Origin: Rhytidiadelphus loreus
Taxonomy: Eukaryota > Streptophyta > Bryopsida > Hypnales > Hylocomiaceae
DNA length: 64,000 bases
Reading direction: 5' to 3'
NCBI GenBank assembly: GCA_947034895.1
Contig: OX344763.1
Span: 54,311,025 to 54,375,024, forward strand
In this document: one piece after another, positions 33,660 through 45,667 of the stretch
Layout of the letters: the number at the start of each line of letters is the position of its first letter
Numbering within the stretch: position 1 is the stretch's first letter
Position numbers and translations under genes: made by a program
Notes under the pieces: generated by a model
Seen by the model: only the letters and a program-made list of their open reading frames with translations
Database searches by the model: none
Told to the model about the DNA's origin: nothing

Positions 33660-35880
33660 TAAAGTACAAAATTGCACAAATCTCTTCAGTCCAAAATACA
33701 AACAATAAAGAGAATTCAAGAGCCGATTATTTATTTCAAAATATGGTAATAAAATATGCTTCTAATTCAAAACTATACTTTTTATTGGAACTCATTAATC
33801 CAAAAGATGTAATTAGAGGTTCACCATAGATTTTGAACCACGATCTTTAAGTATTAGACACAATATTCAGAAATTTCCACATTCTGGAGGTCCAACAGAA
33901 AGCCATATGACTTCAGTCGGATCTGACTGATCTCAGTAGACCTTCTGCTTGACCTCCAAAATTTGGTACCAGAACATATAATCTAGGTAAATCAAATGAA
34001 GCGTAGGGAAAGATTTGAATTTCTGTTTATCTGGATAAGAATAATATTTGAAGATTTTTATAAAAAAAATTGTAAGTGAAGAACATGATACTTAATAAAT
34101 TCATTGAAAAATTATCTCATACTTCTAGACACTCATTAATACCTGAAATTCCCCATGCTACTACAAATTTCAAGTTCAGATTTCCAATAAAAATAACTAA
34201 CTATTTTCAATGAAAGGTTGTTACATGAACTTTAAAGATCCAAATGGGGTACCTCTTTTAAGGGATCAAACTAAACTTCAAAATGGATCAATCGGATCCG
34301 ACTGATCAAAGATCAGAGTTAAGTGGACCCTCTAAAATTGGACCTCATTATCCCATAATTCAATTTTCTGACACATAACTATAATTAATGTCAAAACTGT
34401 CTAAAATAATTCTAGACGAATTTGGCTACACAAACAAGGTTGAATGAACAAAGTTGGACAAAGTAACATGGATGAAGTAGACAATTGGACCAAGATGGAT
34501 GAAAACCAACAATGTCGTCCGATCATAGACAAACAAAGACGAATGACAATGACCCAGGACATTCCATATTCCACAACGATGAATGAGGACGAATGACGAT
34601 AATGAACCAATGACGGAGGAGGACGAGTGATGATGAAGCAAGATGGCCTTGTCAAAAATTTTTGTACCCATTTTTGGGGGTCAGACAGATCCACCTTTGG
34701 AATCAATCGAATCTGACTGAACCCCGGTGAAAGTCCTTCATACCCCCCCATTTTGGTATACAGTCAGTGTGTCTACATTTGTGTGTGATTTTTATTCCAA
34801 TCCAAGCTTGAAATGTATTGATGACCAGATTTATAAAGGATTCAAAGCACCGTTAGTTTTCATGAACCATTGTTGGAAAACCTGCGTAAACTCAGACCAC
34901 GAAGAACACTGTAGACCTCGTCATTCAGCTATAAGCAACAAGATCAAGCAAAAATCTCAAACAAGCACAGGCACAAACAAAAATCGGATCTAGTACAAAT
35001 ATAAACAACAATAGAAGATCAAGCAAACGTAATTCCAAATCCTAAATCTTAGTTGGGAGGAAGCCTCGGAAAAAAACTCCACCGAAGAAACAAGAAATCC
35101 AGAGCATATTATGAATAACGAATACTCGTTTTCAGGGGTTTGATAGATCCTCTTCAGGGATTAGTCGGATCCGATTGAACCCTAGGAAGGGCTAGTCCGA
35201 CCTCCCCAAATAGGTACTCGTCCACAAATTTTTGACGGGGACGGCAATGCAGAAGTATCGTAATTTCAAGGAGAATCTCCTCGTGCTAATTGAACCAATG
35301 CCGCTTTGTCTCCTAACGTTCAGCTACGATGCTAACCTCGGGAATCTGTTCAGATGGATCGACATTTTGTTACGAGATCAGTCAGATTCTATACCGAGAC
35401 CAGGCAAGCTGGGTTTTAGGATCTCGACATCAAAAAATTGGTGACAATTTAGAAATCAGATCCTGGTTACAGGCATTTAAGATTCAAACTTCATGGCTGC
35501 TCAATCCAACGTTGCTCCATCCAAGGCTTAAGGCTTGAAGCTTAAGGTTGCTCAATCCAAGGCTGACCGAATGTAAACATGAGGCTGCCAGACTATACTA
35601 GCAGCATTCGATTGGGGGAGGCAGTTCGGCAGAAGAATTGTATGAACCATTTGCAACTCCGACGCACAAATAGTGTCACCAAATCAGCCCGTGTAGCCAT
35701 GTAGCACAGATAGTGTCACCAAATCTAGTAGTCTACTAAAAACAAGAATGGCCGAGTGGAGGTGTGGAAGTATACAACATCCAAAAAAATAAAAATAAAT
35801 AGGTAATAGAAGTAAAGTAGGGTAAAAATTTTCAAAATTTTTGTATAGGATAGGAAATAGGAAGCCAAAAATAAGAATTA
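33660..35880. repeat. Intronic AT-rich DNA with a spaced TCGGATC-GACTGA motif
   Basis: Four related blocks, each with a TCGGATCTGACTGA-like string near a TGGACC or GACCTCC string, lie near 33917, 34290, 34705 and 35165, spaced about 370-460 bp. This suggests three or four decayed tandem units. A GACGAATGACGATGA-type low-complexity run lies at 34530-34640, and a short direct repeat of ATAGTGTCACCAAATC at 35669 and 35709. No gene was seen. Confidence 0.45.
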
Positions 35881-36305
35881 GATAATAGGGTTTTCATAGG
35901 AAGTCTTAAACTGTAATTAGGGTTACAATGGAATCTGGAATCACTAACCGAAAACCGGAAACTTCTGGCCAACTAGGTCCTAGAGCCTAGTTCTGGCTAG
36001 GAAACTTATGGGAACGACAACCCCGACAGTATTTAATCCCCACCGCTACCTTCATTCTCCCTCTTTTTTCTGCGGATTTATCGCGAGGCGCTTAGTGAGT
36101 GAAAGTGTGGTGAGTTAGGACCGCGCTAGGGAGAGAAAAGGAGGCCGGTGCCGATCGCACTAGAAGGTAGGACGGAAGATGGAATGTCCGTAGTTATGGC
36201 AAGAGTTAGTGAAGAACGGAAACTGGGGATCACTACTCGAATGATAAGTCCGCTATCCCCGAGGATCCAGAACACCTCCGGCAACAGGAGGATGACTTGA
36301 CAGAG

Positions 36306-38118
36306 ATGGGCTGTCTCGAATTCCACAAGAGGCCCTGGACCATCCGGAACGATGAGATGATTGAGGAGCTTGTTTATGGAGTTCCCAATCAATACCATTT
36401 GACTATTAGGGTCCGTCCGAAGTCTTGGACCATAGAGATGTGGGCGGGAGTTTACTTCGCGTCCAGTAGAGGATTCGGATGGGCCGGCCGGTCGGATAAG
36501 TTTGCCGTGGACAAATTCCGGAACCAGGCCAATCCGAAAGAAGGACATGCCGCGGTGAACTGTCGGAACCCTAGAGATCAGCGACTGCTAGAGTTCCTTA
36601 GTTCCATCCTGTATCCAAAAAAGCCCATCCAGATTACAATAACACTAGCAAATACGGTGTTCGGAGCCCTAAGAGAGAGAGAACAGCTGGCTCCTCAACC
36701 CGTAAGTTGGGGGCTCATTATCCACTCCATTGTGGATAAGTTAGCCGAAAACCTTGTGGGTAAGAAATCTAGCCCGATCAATCTGTATCTCCTGCATTTG
36801 TATCATATGCAGGAAATGCTTAGCGATCCGGAGACCATCACGTACCGACAGGGAGAGAGCCTGTTGAAGTACAGTCTCCCCTCGCATCAAGATCCAGAAG
36901 CATCCAACACCGAAGAAGAAGAGAAGTCGGTTTCGGAACGCGGTTCGCCGGACAATCCATCGTCTCGACGGAAGAGCACTAATCCGGCTGCATGTGGGAA
37001 GAACAAGGTTCTAGATCCTATCCCATTCCGGAACCTTCAACTGGAACCAGACCTCTTCAAAGCAACAATCGCCTATATGAAGAGCACAAAGGCAACCAAT
37101 GAACGAATGGCAACACTAATCCGGAGCGTCTGCAAAACATTGGGAGTGGTGGCCGAATCAGAAGTAGTCGAGGCCATCCACAAGAGGCCGGATCCGGAGA
37201 TGGTCCGGCTACTAGAAGGGAAGATCCAGAGTTTGGAGCAGGAGCGGAACCATCTCCGGGAGCGATCAACATGGACGGAAGCAGAGATGAATGTCGCCAA
37301 CAAGCGAGCGATAGATGCCACAGATCTGGTCCAGAAGTTGAAGAACCTCATCGATCCATCGGCGGATGTCATCACCAGGTCCGCGCTCTAGAACAACCAG
37401 ATGAATCAGGAGGGTCACATATCCGGAACAAAGGTGGTGAAGATCTTGGTCGACTTTGAAGCACAGATCGAGAGCGTTCAAGGAGATGCAATAGTTGTTG
37501 GGCCACCTTGATCCTCTAATGGGGTTGGACACCACGATGTTTCCGGAAATTCCCAGATTAGAGTTTGCCAAAGCAACACAACTGAACCTCGGCACGCGAA
37601 CAACGACCCAGCCAGTGCCTACACCCGGAAGTTCCTCAGTGCAGAAGGACATCACAGATGGAAGGAAGATTCCGGACCCGATTTCAACACCACGGACTAC
37701 ATCGGTAAACCTCTTTCCACCCCTTCTTGTCTCTTCTACAACAGTTATGGAAGCAATGATAGCTCAGGGGCCGATTATTCAGAATCCGGCTCGGATCCAT
37801 CCGGATGAATTCACGCATATGAGGCAGCAGACGCCTCCACAACCTTCGCCATCTACTCCAATTGACATTGTGGACCTCACGAAGAAGAAGATGACGAGGC
37901 GGAAGATTGCCAGCAATCCGGAAGAAGTGTTGGAGTTGGAAGACAAGGAAGCGGAAACCTACTCCACTTCCGGCTCGGAGTATGCAAAGACGAATACGGG
38001 TCCTCCAAGGACCCGATCCACAACGAAGACCACCTCGACGAAGAAGGTTCGTCAGAAATCGGCAATGCATGTATCGAGGGCTGGAACAACATCGAAGAAG
38101 GCCCGGAAGGGCAGGTGA
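36306..38118 (+). pseudogene. Gag-like or capsid-like protein of element C2, frameshifted
   Basis: First frame 36306-37391 (about 361 codons), second frame about 37495-38118 after a frameshift. The first part has a compact conserved core (KSWTIEMWAGVYF, GWAGRSDKFAVDKF, DQRLLEFLSSILYPKKP, ITITLANTVFGAL) also present in C3 as KWTIETWKKVYDF, TDKFTKGKF, DRRLLEFIVPVLYPERP and ITVTWTNAIFGAL. A Glu-rich then helical region follows (EGKIQSLEQERNHLRERS). The second frame is Pro/Thr-rich and ends in a strongly basic tail (KKVRQKSAMHV, SKKARKGR). A structured core, coiled coil and basic tail would suit a nucleic-acid-packaging Gag, but I see no CCHC knuckle and the family is not one I can name. Confidence 0.5.
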
Positions 38119-38517
38119 CTAGTTTGGGCAGTTAGTTTGCTTGTTTTGGCTTTTTGCTTCCGGCGTAGGTTTTCCGGATGTGGGACCTTCTGTTCCGTAA
38201 TTTTAGGATGTTAACGGCTTTTCGGTTTTCCCAGAACGGTCACGTGGCCGTTGGCCGGATTTTCAGCTGGCCGTTGGCCGGGTTTTGCGTTGGACCGTTT
38301 GGTCATTTTGTTTTGTTTTTTATTCAGTAGGCCGGCTTGTTGCTTGTCATTCCTTTTCTTGTCATTCAATCTAAGCATCCAAGAGAGCACCTTGGGAATC
38401 ATTTTCTTGCGTACCGTGTCTTGGTTATTTGTGGGTGGGTGTGCAAGGGAGAGTGTGCAAGGGAAGAGTCCAAATTTGTTGGCATCTGGGTCCGACTAAA
38501 GGTGCTCTGCGGATAAG

Positions 38518-38945
38518 TTTTAGATTGCAAGTGAGGAGTTGTGCACGATGCCTTTAAATTGCCATAACGGTGATCCGGTGGGATCCGGTAGTAGTCAGGG
38601 AGCTAGTCTGGAACTCAAGAGTAGTTTCGTGCGGAAGTCAGTAGCCGCCAAGTGGAATATTTTCAAACTATCGAAAAGTCTGCCAACCTTAGGAGCAGTT
38701 GATAGCTGAGAAGTAAGTCCTTTATTTCCGGAAGTCAACTATCCGTGGTTGTTTTATGGATGAGTTTAGTTTGCAAGTGAGGAGCTGTGCGCGGTGCCTT
38801 TAAATTGCCGTAACGGTGATCTGGTGGGATCCGGTAGTGGTCAGGGAACTAGTCCGGAACTCAAGCTTAGTTTCGTGCGGAAGTCAACAGCCGCCAAGTG
38901 GAATATTCCCAAACCACCGGAAGGTCTGCCAACCTCAGGAGGAGA
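38518..38945. repeat. Tandem duplication, about 245-bp unit
   Basis: Two copies start with GCAAGTGAGGAGTTGTGCAC (38527) and GCAAGTGAGGAGCTGTGCGC (38772). Both hold TGCCTTTAAATTGCC, GTGGGATCCGGTAGT and GCCGCCAAGTGGAATATT. They differ by scattered substitutions. Confidence 0.8.
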
Positions 38946-39834
38946 TGAAAGCTAGATCCAGAAGTCATCTGTGTGTCGTTGTAGTAAAGAAGGGTTAGGG
39001 TGGATCCCTGTGTGACCTACCTTCCGGGTGAACAATTTGGAAAGTTGTGAGGGTAACCATCCCCCCCCCTTTTTACCGGACTAAGTACCTTGATTCGGAT
39101 GTATGTGTTGTTTAGAAGTTGATGTGTGTGTAATTTGAGTGGTGATGTTCCCTACCTCTTGGAAAGAGCAAGAGAGGACCCTCTGAGGATAAAACAAAGG
39201 TACCAAAAATCGGATAGTTGGAGTGGAAATCCGGATCAAGTGGGATCCGGATTATATTCCGAAAGGTAGTAATTCCGGAACCTAGTGTGTGTGGGAACGG
39301 ATCCTACAGCGGAGTGTTAAGTTCCGGATCCAAACTCCGGTAACCTAACTATCAAGACAATGTCTGGATTTCCCTAGGATGATAATTCGTGTCATCTTAA
39401 TGCATTTGTTGTGTTAAAGATACCTACACCTAGACTGCGCGTACGACAGGAGGATTGAGAGTCTGCTAGACATACTTGTACATTCCCTCGACTTATGGTC
39501 TGCCTTTCACGAACTGATAGCGAAGTGGATTCGTCTTGTCTTGAGCGGCTCCTCGTGTTCCTCGTCATCCTTCCCTACTACAAGCATAAGAGTATGAAAT
39601 GAAAATTAGGTTCTACAATTGAGGCTTCAATATTCTAAGTTTGCGGGGTAAAACTGGAGGCAACAAAGCTCGTGAACTCTTCAGTGGAAACTCACTTGAG
39701 TTAACCACCACATGTGGAGACTTTAATTTGGAAATTTGGAAATTTTCAATTTGGACCCCAGTTAGTAAAGGCATTAACCACTGAGGCACGACAAGCAAAT
39801 GTCGATGCTAATGGTTTAGGCATCCCTACCACCT

Positions 39835-39965
39835 GCCATTCCTACCACCTCTCATTCCCTTTGGGATTCCCACCACCTCTCATTCCCTCTGGATTCCCAC
39901 CACTTGTCATTCCCTCTGGGATTCCCACCACTTGTCATTCCCTCTGGGATTATCACCACCTGTGC
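39835..39965. repeat. Minisatellite, 28-bp unit, about 4-5 copies
   Basis: CATTCCCTCTGGGATTCCC followed by ACCACTTGT repeats between 39838 and 39960, with the outer copies diverged. The neighbouring 39481-39834 and 39966-40470 hold no supported gene. Confidence 0.8.
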
Positions 39966-40469
39966 CTGTTCAGCTTGCTTCGATCCAACCAACTTCGGCA
40001 CCAACTTTGGCGAAGAGCTTCGGCGCCAACATCGGCAGACATCATTGTATCCAGCTTCGGCATCGGTACCGGTACTTGGAAAATAGTTTTGTAATAAGAT
40101 GTATATTTGGTTCCAAAGGCAAGTGTAATTGACATGTAGCCTAATTTATTTTAGAATGGTTGGAGCTTTCCTGAAGTAGCTCCATAATTTTGATGACTAA
40201 ATAGCATAGGGTTCTAATAAGGCTCACCTCTTACATTGAGTACTATCTATACATTAATGAAGGCTATAGAAAATATGTATATCAAAATAATTTATGCCTA
40301 GGATGGTATGCTATTGTAGAGCAAGCTCTATATGAAATCCCCTGTTGTGTACCAAAATGAAGGATGTAGGTTTGTTAGGAAGAAAGTAGGAACAATTTGG
40401 GAGTATTAGCAAAAAATTTCGTTGATCGAATGGATAATTAAGGAATATTCCCATATTTATTATTTCATT

Positions 40470-43400
40470 ACTATGAGGGTAATAGTAAAAAGATAAAAAG
40501 GATAAGAATGGGAATTAAGTTTCCCAGTCCTAATTGGAAACCGGAACCGGATCCAAATCCGTCAAACAAAGAAGCGGATATTGAACCAACCGGATATCTA
40601 TTGTAGATTGCTACCGGAGGATAACGGAACTCTACCGGGTTCCTATTTGATAGACTAGGGTCTATCAACCCTACCGGAGAAGTAGTGAGACCGTTTGGAC
40701 GTGCCGGATCCTCTTCTTAATGATAGAAACAATTGTCTTCCAACAGCAGGGACTGTTCCTAGGAAACAAGTTTAGGGTTAGCTAAATTTACTTAACTTGT
40801 AGTTTAGTAAATTAGTAGTATCCTTCCGAGCATTCAGAGTGGATTTTTGCGCTTGGAAGAGTGGTGAGTTGATTTTCCGCATCCGCATGAGAAGAAAGGG
40901 ATCCGGTAGTCTACAAGCGTGTAGTAATCATCTGTTGGAGCGACTGAGGGACCTGCATCCGTGAGCGATCCAGTAGTGATGGTGAAGGCGGCAGGAAGTG
41001 GTTCTCCTTCTCTCAAGATCAAAACGGTCTATCCGGCCATACCCAAGAACGAGAGAGAGTGGAAGTAGTTGGAGGAGGATCTGAGCTAGTTGGGATGTCT
41101 TGGATTTTTGCACCAACCCTGGAGTTTGAAGGACAAGGAGATGATCCTGGAGTTGATGGGGCGCAATCAAATGAGTGGGCGAAGACCAACCGCACTCTTC
41201 CGGCTAAGTGGACGATCGAAACTTGGAAGAAGGTTTATGACTTTCCGCGCACTGGAGATGGAATGGCTTCCTGAACCGATAAGTTCACGAAGGGTAAGTT
41301 TTTGAACCCGCCAAACTCTAAGGACGGTTATGCAGTCGTAGACTGCAAGGCAGAGACAGATAGGAGATTGTTAGAATTCATAGTCCCAGTTCTGTATCCG
41401 GAACGGCCAAACTGGATTACAGTGACTTGGACAAATGCGATATTTGGAGCACTGAGTGGAGAGAGGAAAGTCTTCTGGGGAGGAATAGTGAAGGATCTAG
41501 TAGGGGAAATGGTAAGTACCCTAGGGAATACCAAGAGTACCTCTATTGGGCCTTTCTTTTTCCATTTGTATGATTATCCGGGGACGCTCAGAAGTCAGAA
41601 GAGGACCGTGTATAAGGTGGAAGCTACTTTAGTGAAACTAAATATTACTCCACCCCGAGAGCATGACAAAGAGGAGAGGTGGAAAGGACCGGATGAGGAT
41701 TCCAGAAAGGCCTCGTCGGAGAAGAAGAAAGGGTCATCCAGGAGGAAAGAAAGGTCAAAGAGGATCCCAGCCTCCACGAAGAAGAAAGGTCCCAAAAAAG
41801 ACAAGAGGGATTCGACTGAGCCGAAAGTGCAAGGAGTCGACTCATTGGGGAGGATTATCTCGGATCTTGAGGTGATCCGAGAGGAGGTAGATACGGAAAG
41901 AGGAACAGTTAGGAATGTCTGCAAATTGCTTGGTGGGATTTCCGTGTCTAAGTTAGCAGAAAAGATCGAGGATTTGATCCGGGATTCGGATACCCGAAAG
42001 TTGGAAACCCGGATCTAGGAACTGATTGATAGGAACAACGATCTCCATCAGCAATTAGAGAAGAGTTTGGAGAAGGGTAAGGAAGTGAGGGAACTTTCTT
42101 TGGAGTTTGAAGGAACTTTCTTTGGAGTCTGAGGGAACTTTCTTTGGAGTCTGAGGAAACCCTCAAGAGGATTAGGAGCTTTGTTTCCCATTCTGGGGAT
42201 GTTTTGAACAAAGCCAAGCTTTATGATGAGGAGATCCACAAGGTTGGCAAGGAAGCAGCATCGAAGGTAGTAATGGTGCTAGCAAAGTACTCAGAGCAAG
42301 TAGAGAAATTTATATACGAGATCCGGGACAGTCTTCAGCAAGCTGGGTACTTTCTGGAATCCAACAAAGAAGAAGTAATACCAACATGGCCAAAACTAGA
42401 TATGCCTCCATCCTCACCAGTACCTTCGAAGGAGCGATTAGATGCAGAGAAGATGCCATCCAAGAGTTCCCCCATGGAGAAGAAGGAGACAAGGTCAAGG
42501 TCCCTACTCAGATTTGGTTCAAAGGAGCGAACCTGGAAGTCGCAGTCAGACCTAGGAACGCCTCAAAGTAAAGGTTCTAAACCTTCTCCCAGTACCCCCA
42601 ACACTACCAAGAAGAAGTCAAAGAGGAGTCACCAGAAAAGATACAATCTGAGGAGGACAAATCGCCCGAGGTCTCAGCGAAAGAAGAAAGTGAATCAAAA
42701 TCCGAATCCAGGTCTGAGACTGGATGAGAATCCGGTTCCGAAGAGGATTCGAATGCTGTGGCGATTTCTCCCACGAGTTTCAAGGAGAAGACTCTGACTT
42801 CATCAAAGAATAAGGTGACAGACAAGAGAAAGCCACCAACCAGCAGGAAGCAACCACCAAAGAAAGGGGTCGTGAAAACCGAGGAACCTTCTCTAAAACG
42901 GGCAAGAAAGTAGAAGTTAGTTTGAGGTAGTTTGAGGTAGTTAGGAAAGTTTCTTAAGTTAACCCGAGCTTGGTTAGATAAAAACTTAAGTTTTTGATAG
43001 AAAGAAAACAGTTAGTTCAGTGATTTCAGAAACATGCACTTGTAACTGCAATTAGACTGTAGTCTTCCGGATTTTCCGGGATAGGATCCACGTTTTGTAG
43101 ATTAGATCGGATGATAGGCAAGTCAGCTTAGAAGGATAAGGAAGACACCTGTTAATCTCCTGTCCTCTTCTTTTTTATCCTTGGGGCCTTTTAGGATTCC
43201 TAATAGTTAGTATTTAGGGGCTAAAATTAGTTGAAAGCCCCGGACGTTCTTACTTATATTTTCTTCATCTTTTGCAAATTGAATTATAGAATTCCATTTC
43301 ATAAACACTGGTCTGAAAAGTCTTGGCTTTGTAATTGGTATGCCTTATAGTGCTAGTATTGCATGTGCGAATAGCTGGTCTTTGTAAAGTGTTGATAAGA

Positions 43401-44250
43401 GAAAGAATTCCCTGGATCCTATCTAGATTTGATTTCAAGAGTATTAGAATTTGGATGTTAAATCTTTGTGTATTAGGAGGGAGTTCTCGTTGTTGAAGTT
43501 TCTCAAATGTCTTTTGAGTAGGAAAGCCATTCTTAGGCTCGGGAAATCTTTTAGGAGTGAAGGGTGAATGCTAGCCGACGTCTGAGAGGTTCTGCTGAAT
43601 CCAGGAGAGAGGAACAGGAAGATAGTTGGGATCCCCTAGTTATCAAGGTACCGGATTTGACTCTTGGGGTTTCGTCCGGATAAGTCCGTCGTTGTAGCAA
43701 GAGAGGATTGTGGGGTTTTCCTGAGTGACCTACCAGTTTGGACTAATTTTCGAGTTGGCTATGAGGAAGAATCCGCATCCCAGTTTCGTGTGTGCATGTC
43801 TATGTGTTATTTTAGTGAAACTTCAATTACTTTAATCTATTGAAAGGTAGGGTATACGTTCCCTTCCTCAACCCCAAGAGCGGAACCCTCTAATATAGAG
43901 GTTAAACTATTGGTTACTTTGGTTACAAGGATCACCAGATCCGGATCCGGGAAAGGTACAGAATAATGACACTCCTCCCGAATCCGTTTCTACATGATAG
44001 GATGAGGAGATTATAATTGTCTATGAGGATGATACAGACTTGTTAGACTTTGGGGTCTGTGAAAGTTGCAATATGGTGGTTGATTGACTCAAGAAGAGAA
44101 GGAAGTTTAGGACGAGTAGGATAAAGAAGTGTAGTTCCTAGTTCAAAAATCCGGATTCCTTTGACTTGAGTTATTTTGTGTTTTTCTGTATTTTTATATC
44201 CGGAATTTTGAGGAAACTACGAGCGAGATCCTTTGGGAACGATACACAAG
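40470..44250. mobile_element. Element C3: second gag-like non-autonomous element
   Basis: Boundaries are approximate. The layout matches C2: leader rich in CCGG words, gag-like gene (41059-42910), long 3' region, a GAGTGACCTACCAG block (43721) like GTGTGACCTACCTTCC in C2 (39011), and the shared ACCCTCTAATATAGAGG tail (43888). It is inserted, like C2, in the large intron of the element B SIM-like gene. No polymerase genes were seen. Confidence 0.5.
41059..42910 (+). pseudogene. Gag-like protein of element C3, several breaks
   Basis: Homologous to the C2 protein. The N-terminal piece is read in one frame near 41090 (GCLGFLHQPWSLKDKEM). After a shift near 41165 the frame of 41059 carries KWTIETWKKVYDF, a TGA at 41275, and the core on to a TAG near 42016. 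A further shift leads to 42144-42797, with DEEIHKVGKEAASKVVM and a Lys/Ser/Arg-rich tail. Three tandem copies of a GAACTTTCTTTGGAGTCTGA unit (42093-42160) lie at the junction and may have caused the shift. Confidence 0.5.
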
Positions 44251-44739
44251 ACACTTAAGGTGTTTTACGTCAATTTAACGCCTAAAAGTGGAATTTGTGC
44301 TTTCCTGTGCTATGATATAACCCTACCTTGGTGCACAAATTAGCTCTATTGTGAAGTTGAAGAAAAGTAGGAGATGTGGGATGAATACATACTGAACCCT
44401 AATCCCAATGTCCAAAATTTTATAGTTATTAGATGAATATCAAGGAAGGATTGTTCCAAATAATAGTAAGGGGGCAAAGGAGTCTTACGTTTACTACATC
44501 CACTTCTCTTGCTTCTTGTTGTTCACTATTGGCCTCCTCGGAAGCGCATCAACCTTGTTAACTTCCACATCTTCATGGCCGCCAATGTTATACGGTTAAT
44601 TGTTGCTCCTTTAAAATTCAAATTGTGGAATCACTGCCAAACAATGTTGGCTGCCATAGTTGATGAAATCATGCCGACGCAAAATACGTCCAAGAATAAT
44701 GACATCATTGTATCCTTTGAAAGGACTATAGGCTCATAA

Positions 44740-45667
44740 AGATCAATAAGGACATGTGTACATCGCCATCAATTTTATTGCAATTCCCGAGTACTAATGA
44801 ACCCTAGCCCACTTTCACTTACTTCTTCAATGTGGCATTAAAGTGGTCCAACTGAATCCTGAAGTCTTGAGGCAGATTCACACGAGGGAAATAACAATCT
44901 TTGAAAGCAAGAGGTTCATTATGTAGGTGACCTCATGAATTGTGCCAATAAAGAAACCCGACTGTATCATAAATCTGTGGGTGCAAAATCCAACAAAATA
45001 TCAATAAGATTTTGTAGTTGTATAACATTTTTCTAACGAAATTATATCATCTATGACATGGGATATTAGGAAGTTCCAAAAATTAAACCTTCTTCATTAT
45101 GGACTGGGGCAGATTACTTGTAGTTAGGAAAAAAATATTACCACAATGTATGGATACATTCAAATTTTTATGGTACACCTCTAATGTAATTCAAGTGAAT
45201 TACAATTCTAATCCAATAATTATTATTACACTTGGAATCTATTTGTGATGCATGCGTAATCCTCTTAAAAATATGTTGTGTTTTTCAAGTGTTCCTTGAC
45301 ATATGTAGACTTACAATTATAGTAATAGGCTTGTCTACTTTAGAAATTGATTTACTGTAGGTTTTGTGCATAAGTGTCCTTGCCCAGACACCTATTTCTA
45401 TTTTGATATAATCCTACATAATTGTTAATTAAGGAATTTAATTATTGTGATATGAATGAGGAAGATATTCCTCCTGCAGCATTACATGATAGAACCAAAA
45501 GAGGCTAAGACAAGGCGGCCCAATAAAAGTCTTGTTAATGAACAAATAAGAATAACAACTATAAAGTCAAGAGGGGGAACAAACTACTCCAGAAGTTGTT
45601 CTATACCTCTTCTCGCATATAGAATTTATTGCCCTTTTTCTTAATACTCCCTCTCCGGATTCACATG
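44740..45667. promoter_or_regulatory. Divergent intergenic region of element B
   Basis: Equivalent by position to 15456-16529 in element A. AT-rich, with no clear conserved box seen by eye. Open frames here are short and not called. Confidence 0.4.

Larger units (their letters stand above)
35900..39480. mobile_element. Element C2: gag-like non-autonomous element
   Basis: Boundaries are approximate. A TATA-like TATTTAATCCCC (36030) and leader precede the gag-like gene at 36306. A long 3' region follows that is rich in CCGGA words. It includes a tandem duplication (38518-38760 and 38764-38945) and a tail block ACCCTCTGAGGATAAAAC shared with C1 and C3. I found no reverse transcriptase, integrase, LTR pair or inverted ends, so it could be a gag-only LTR derivative or another kind of element. 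Confidence 0.5.
33173..44740 (-). pseudogene. SIM-like acidic gene of element B, intron expanded by insertions
   Basis: Exon 2 (about 33650-33173) is open for about 150 codons. It aligns with element A through PSQPFTPTNTHMEVS, the DRAADALEHSILSRVSD helix, FSPESSETKYSLD and the tail VVFILLSSDEDEDVEID. Unlike copy A it has no stop before the tail. Exon 1 is much decayed but its 3' end is recognisable at 44489 (VDVVN followed by GTAAGAC, against ADVSN and GTAAGA in A). The intron has grown from 2.6 kb to about 10.8 kb by insertion of C2 and C3 and associated DNA. The upstream limit is approximate. Confidence 0.55.

Noticed and set aside
35900..44250. Full LTR retrotransposons for C2 and C3
   Set aside because: No direct terminal repeats, primer-binding site, reverse transcriptase or integrase could be seen.
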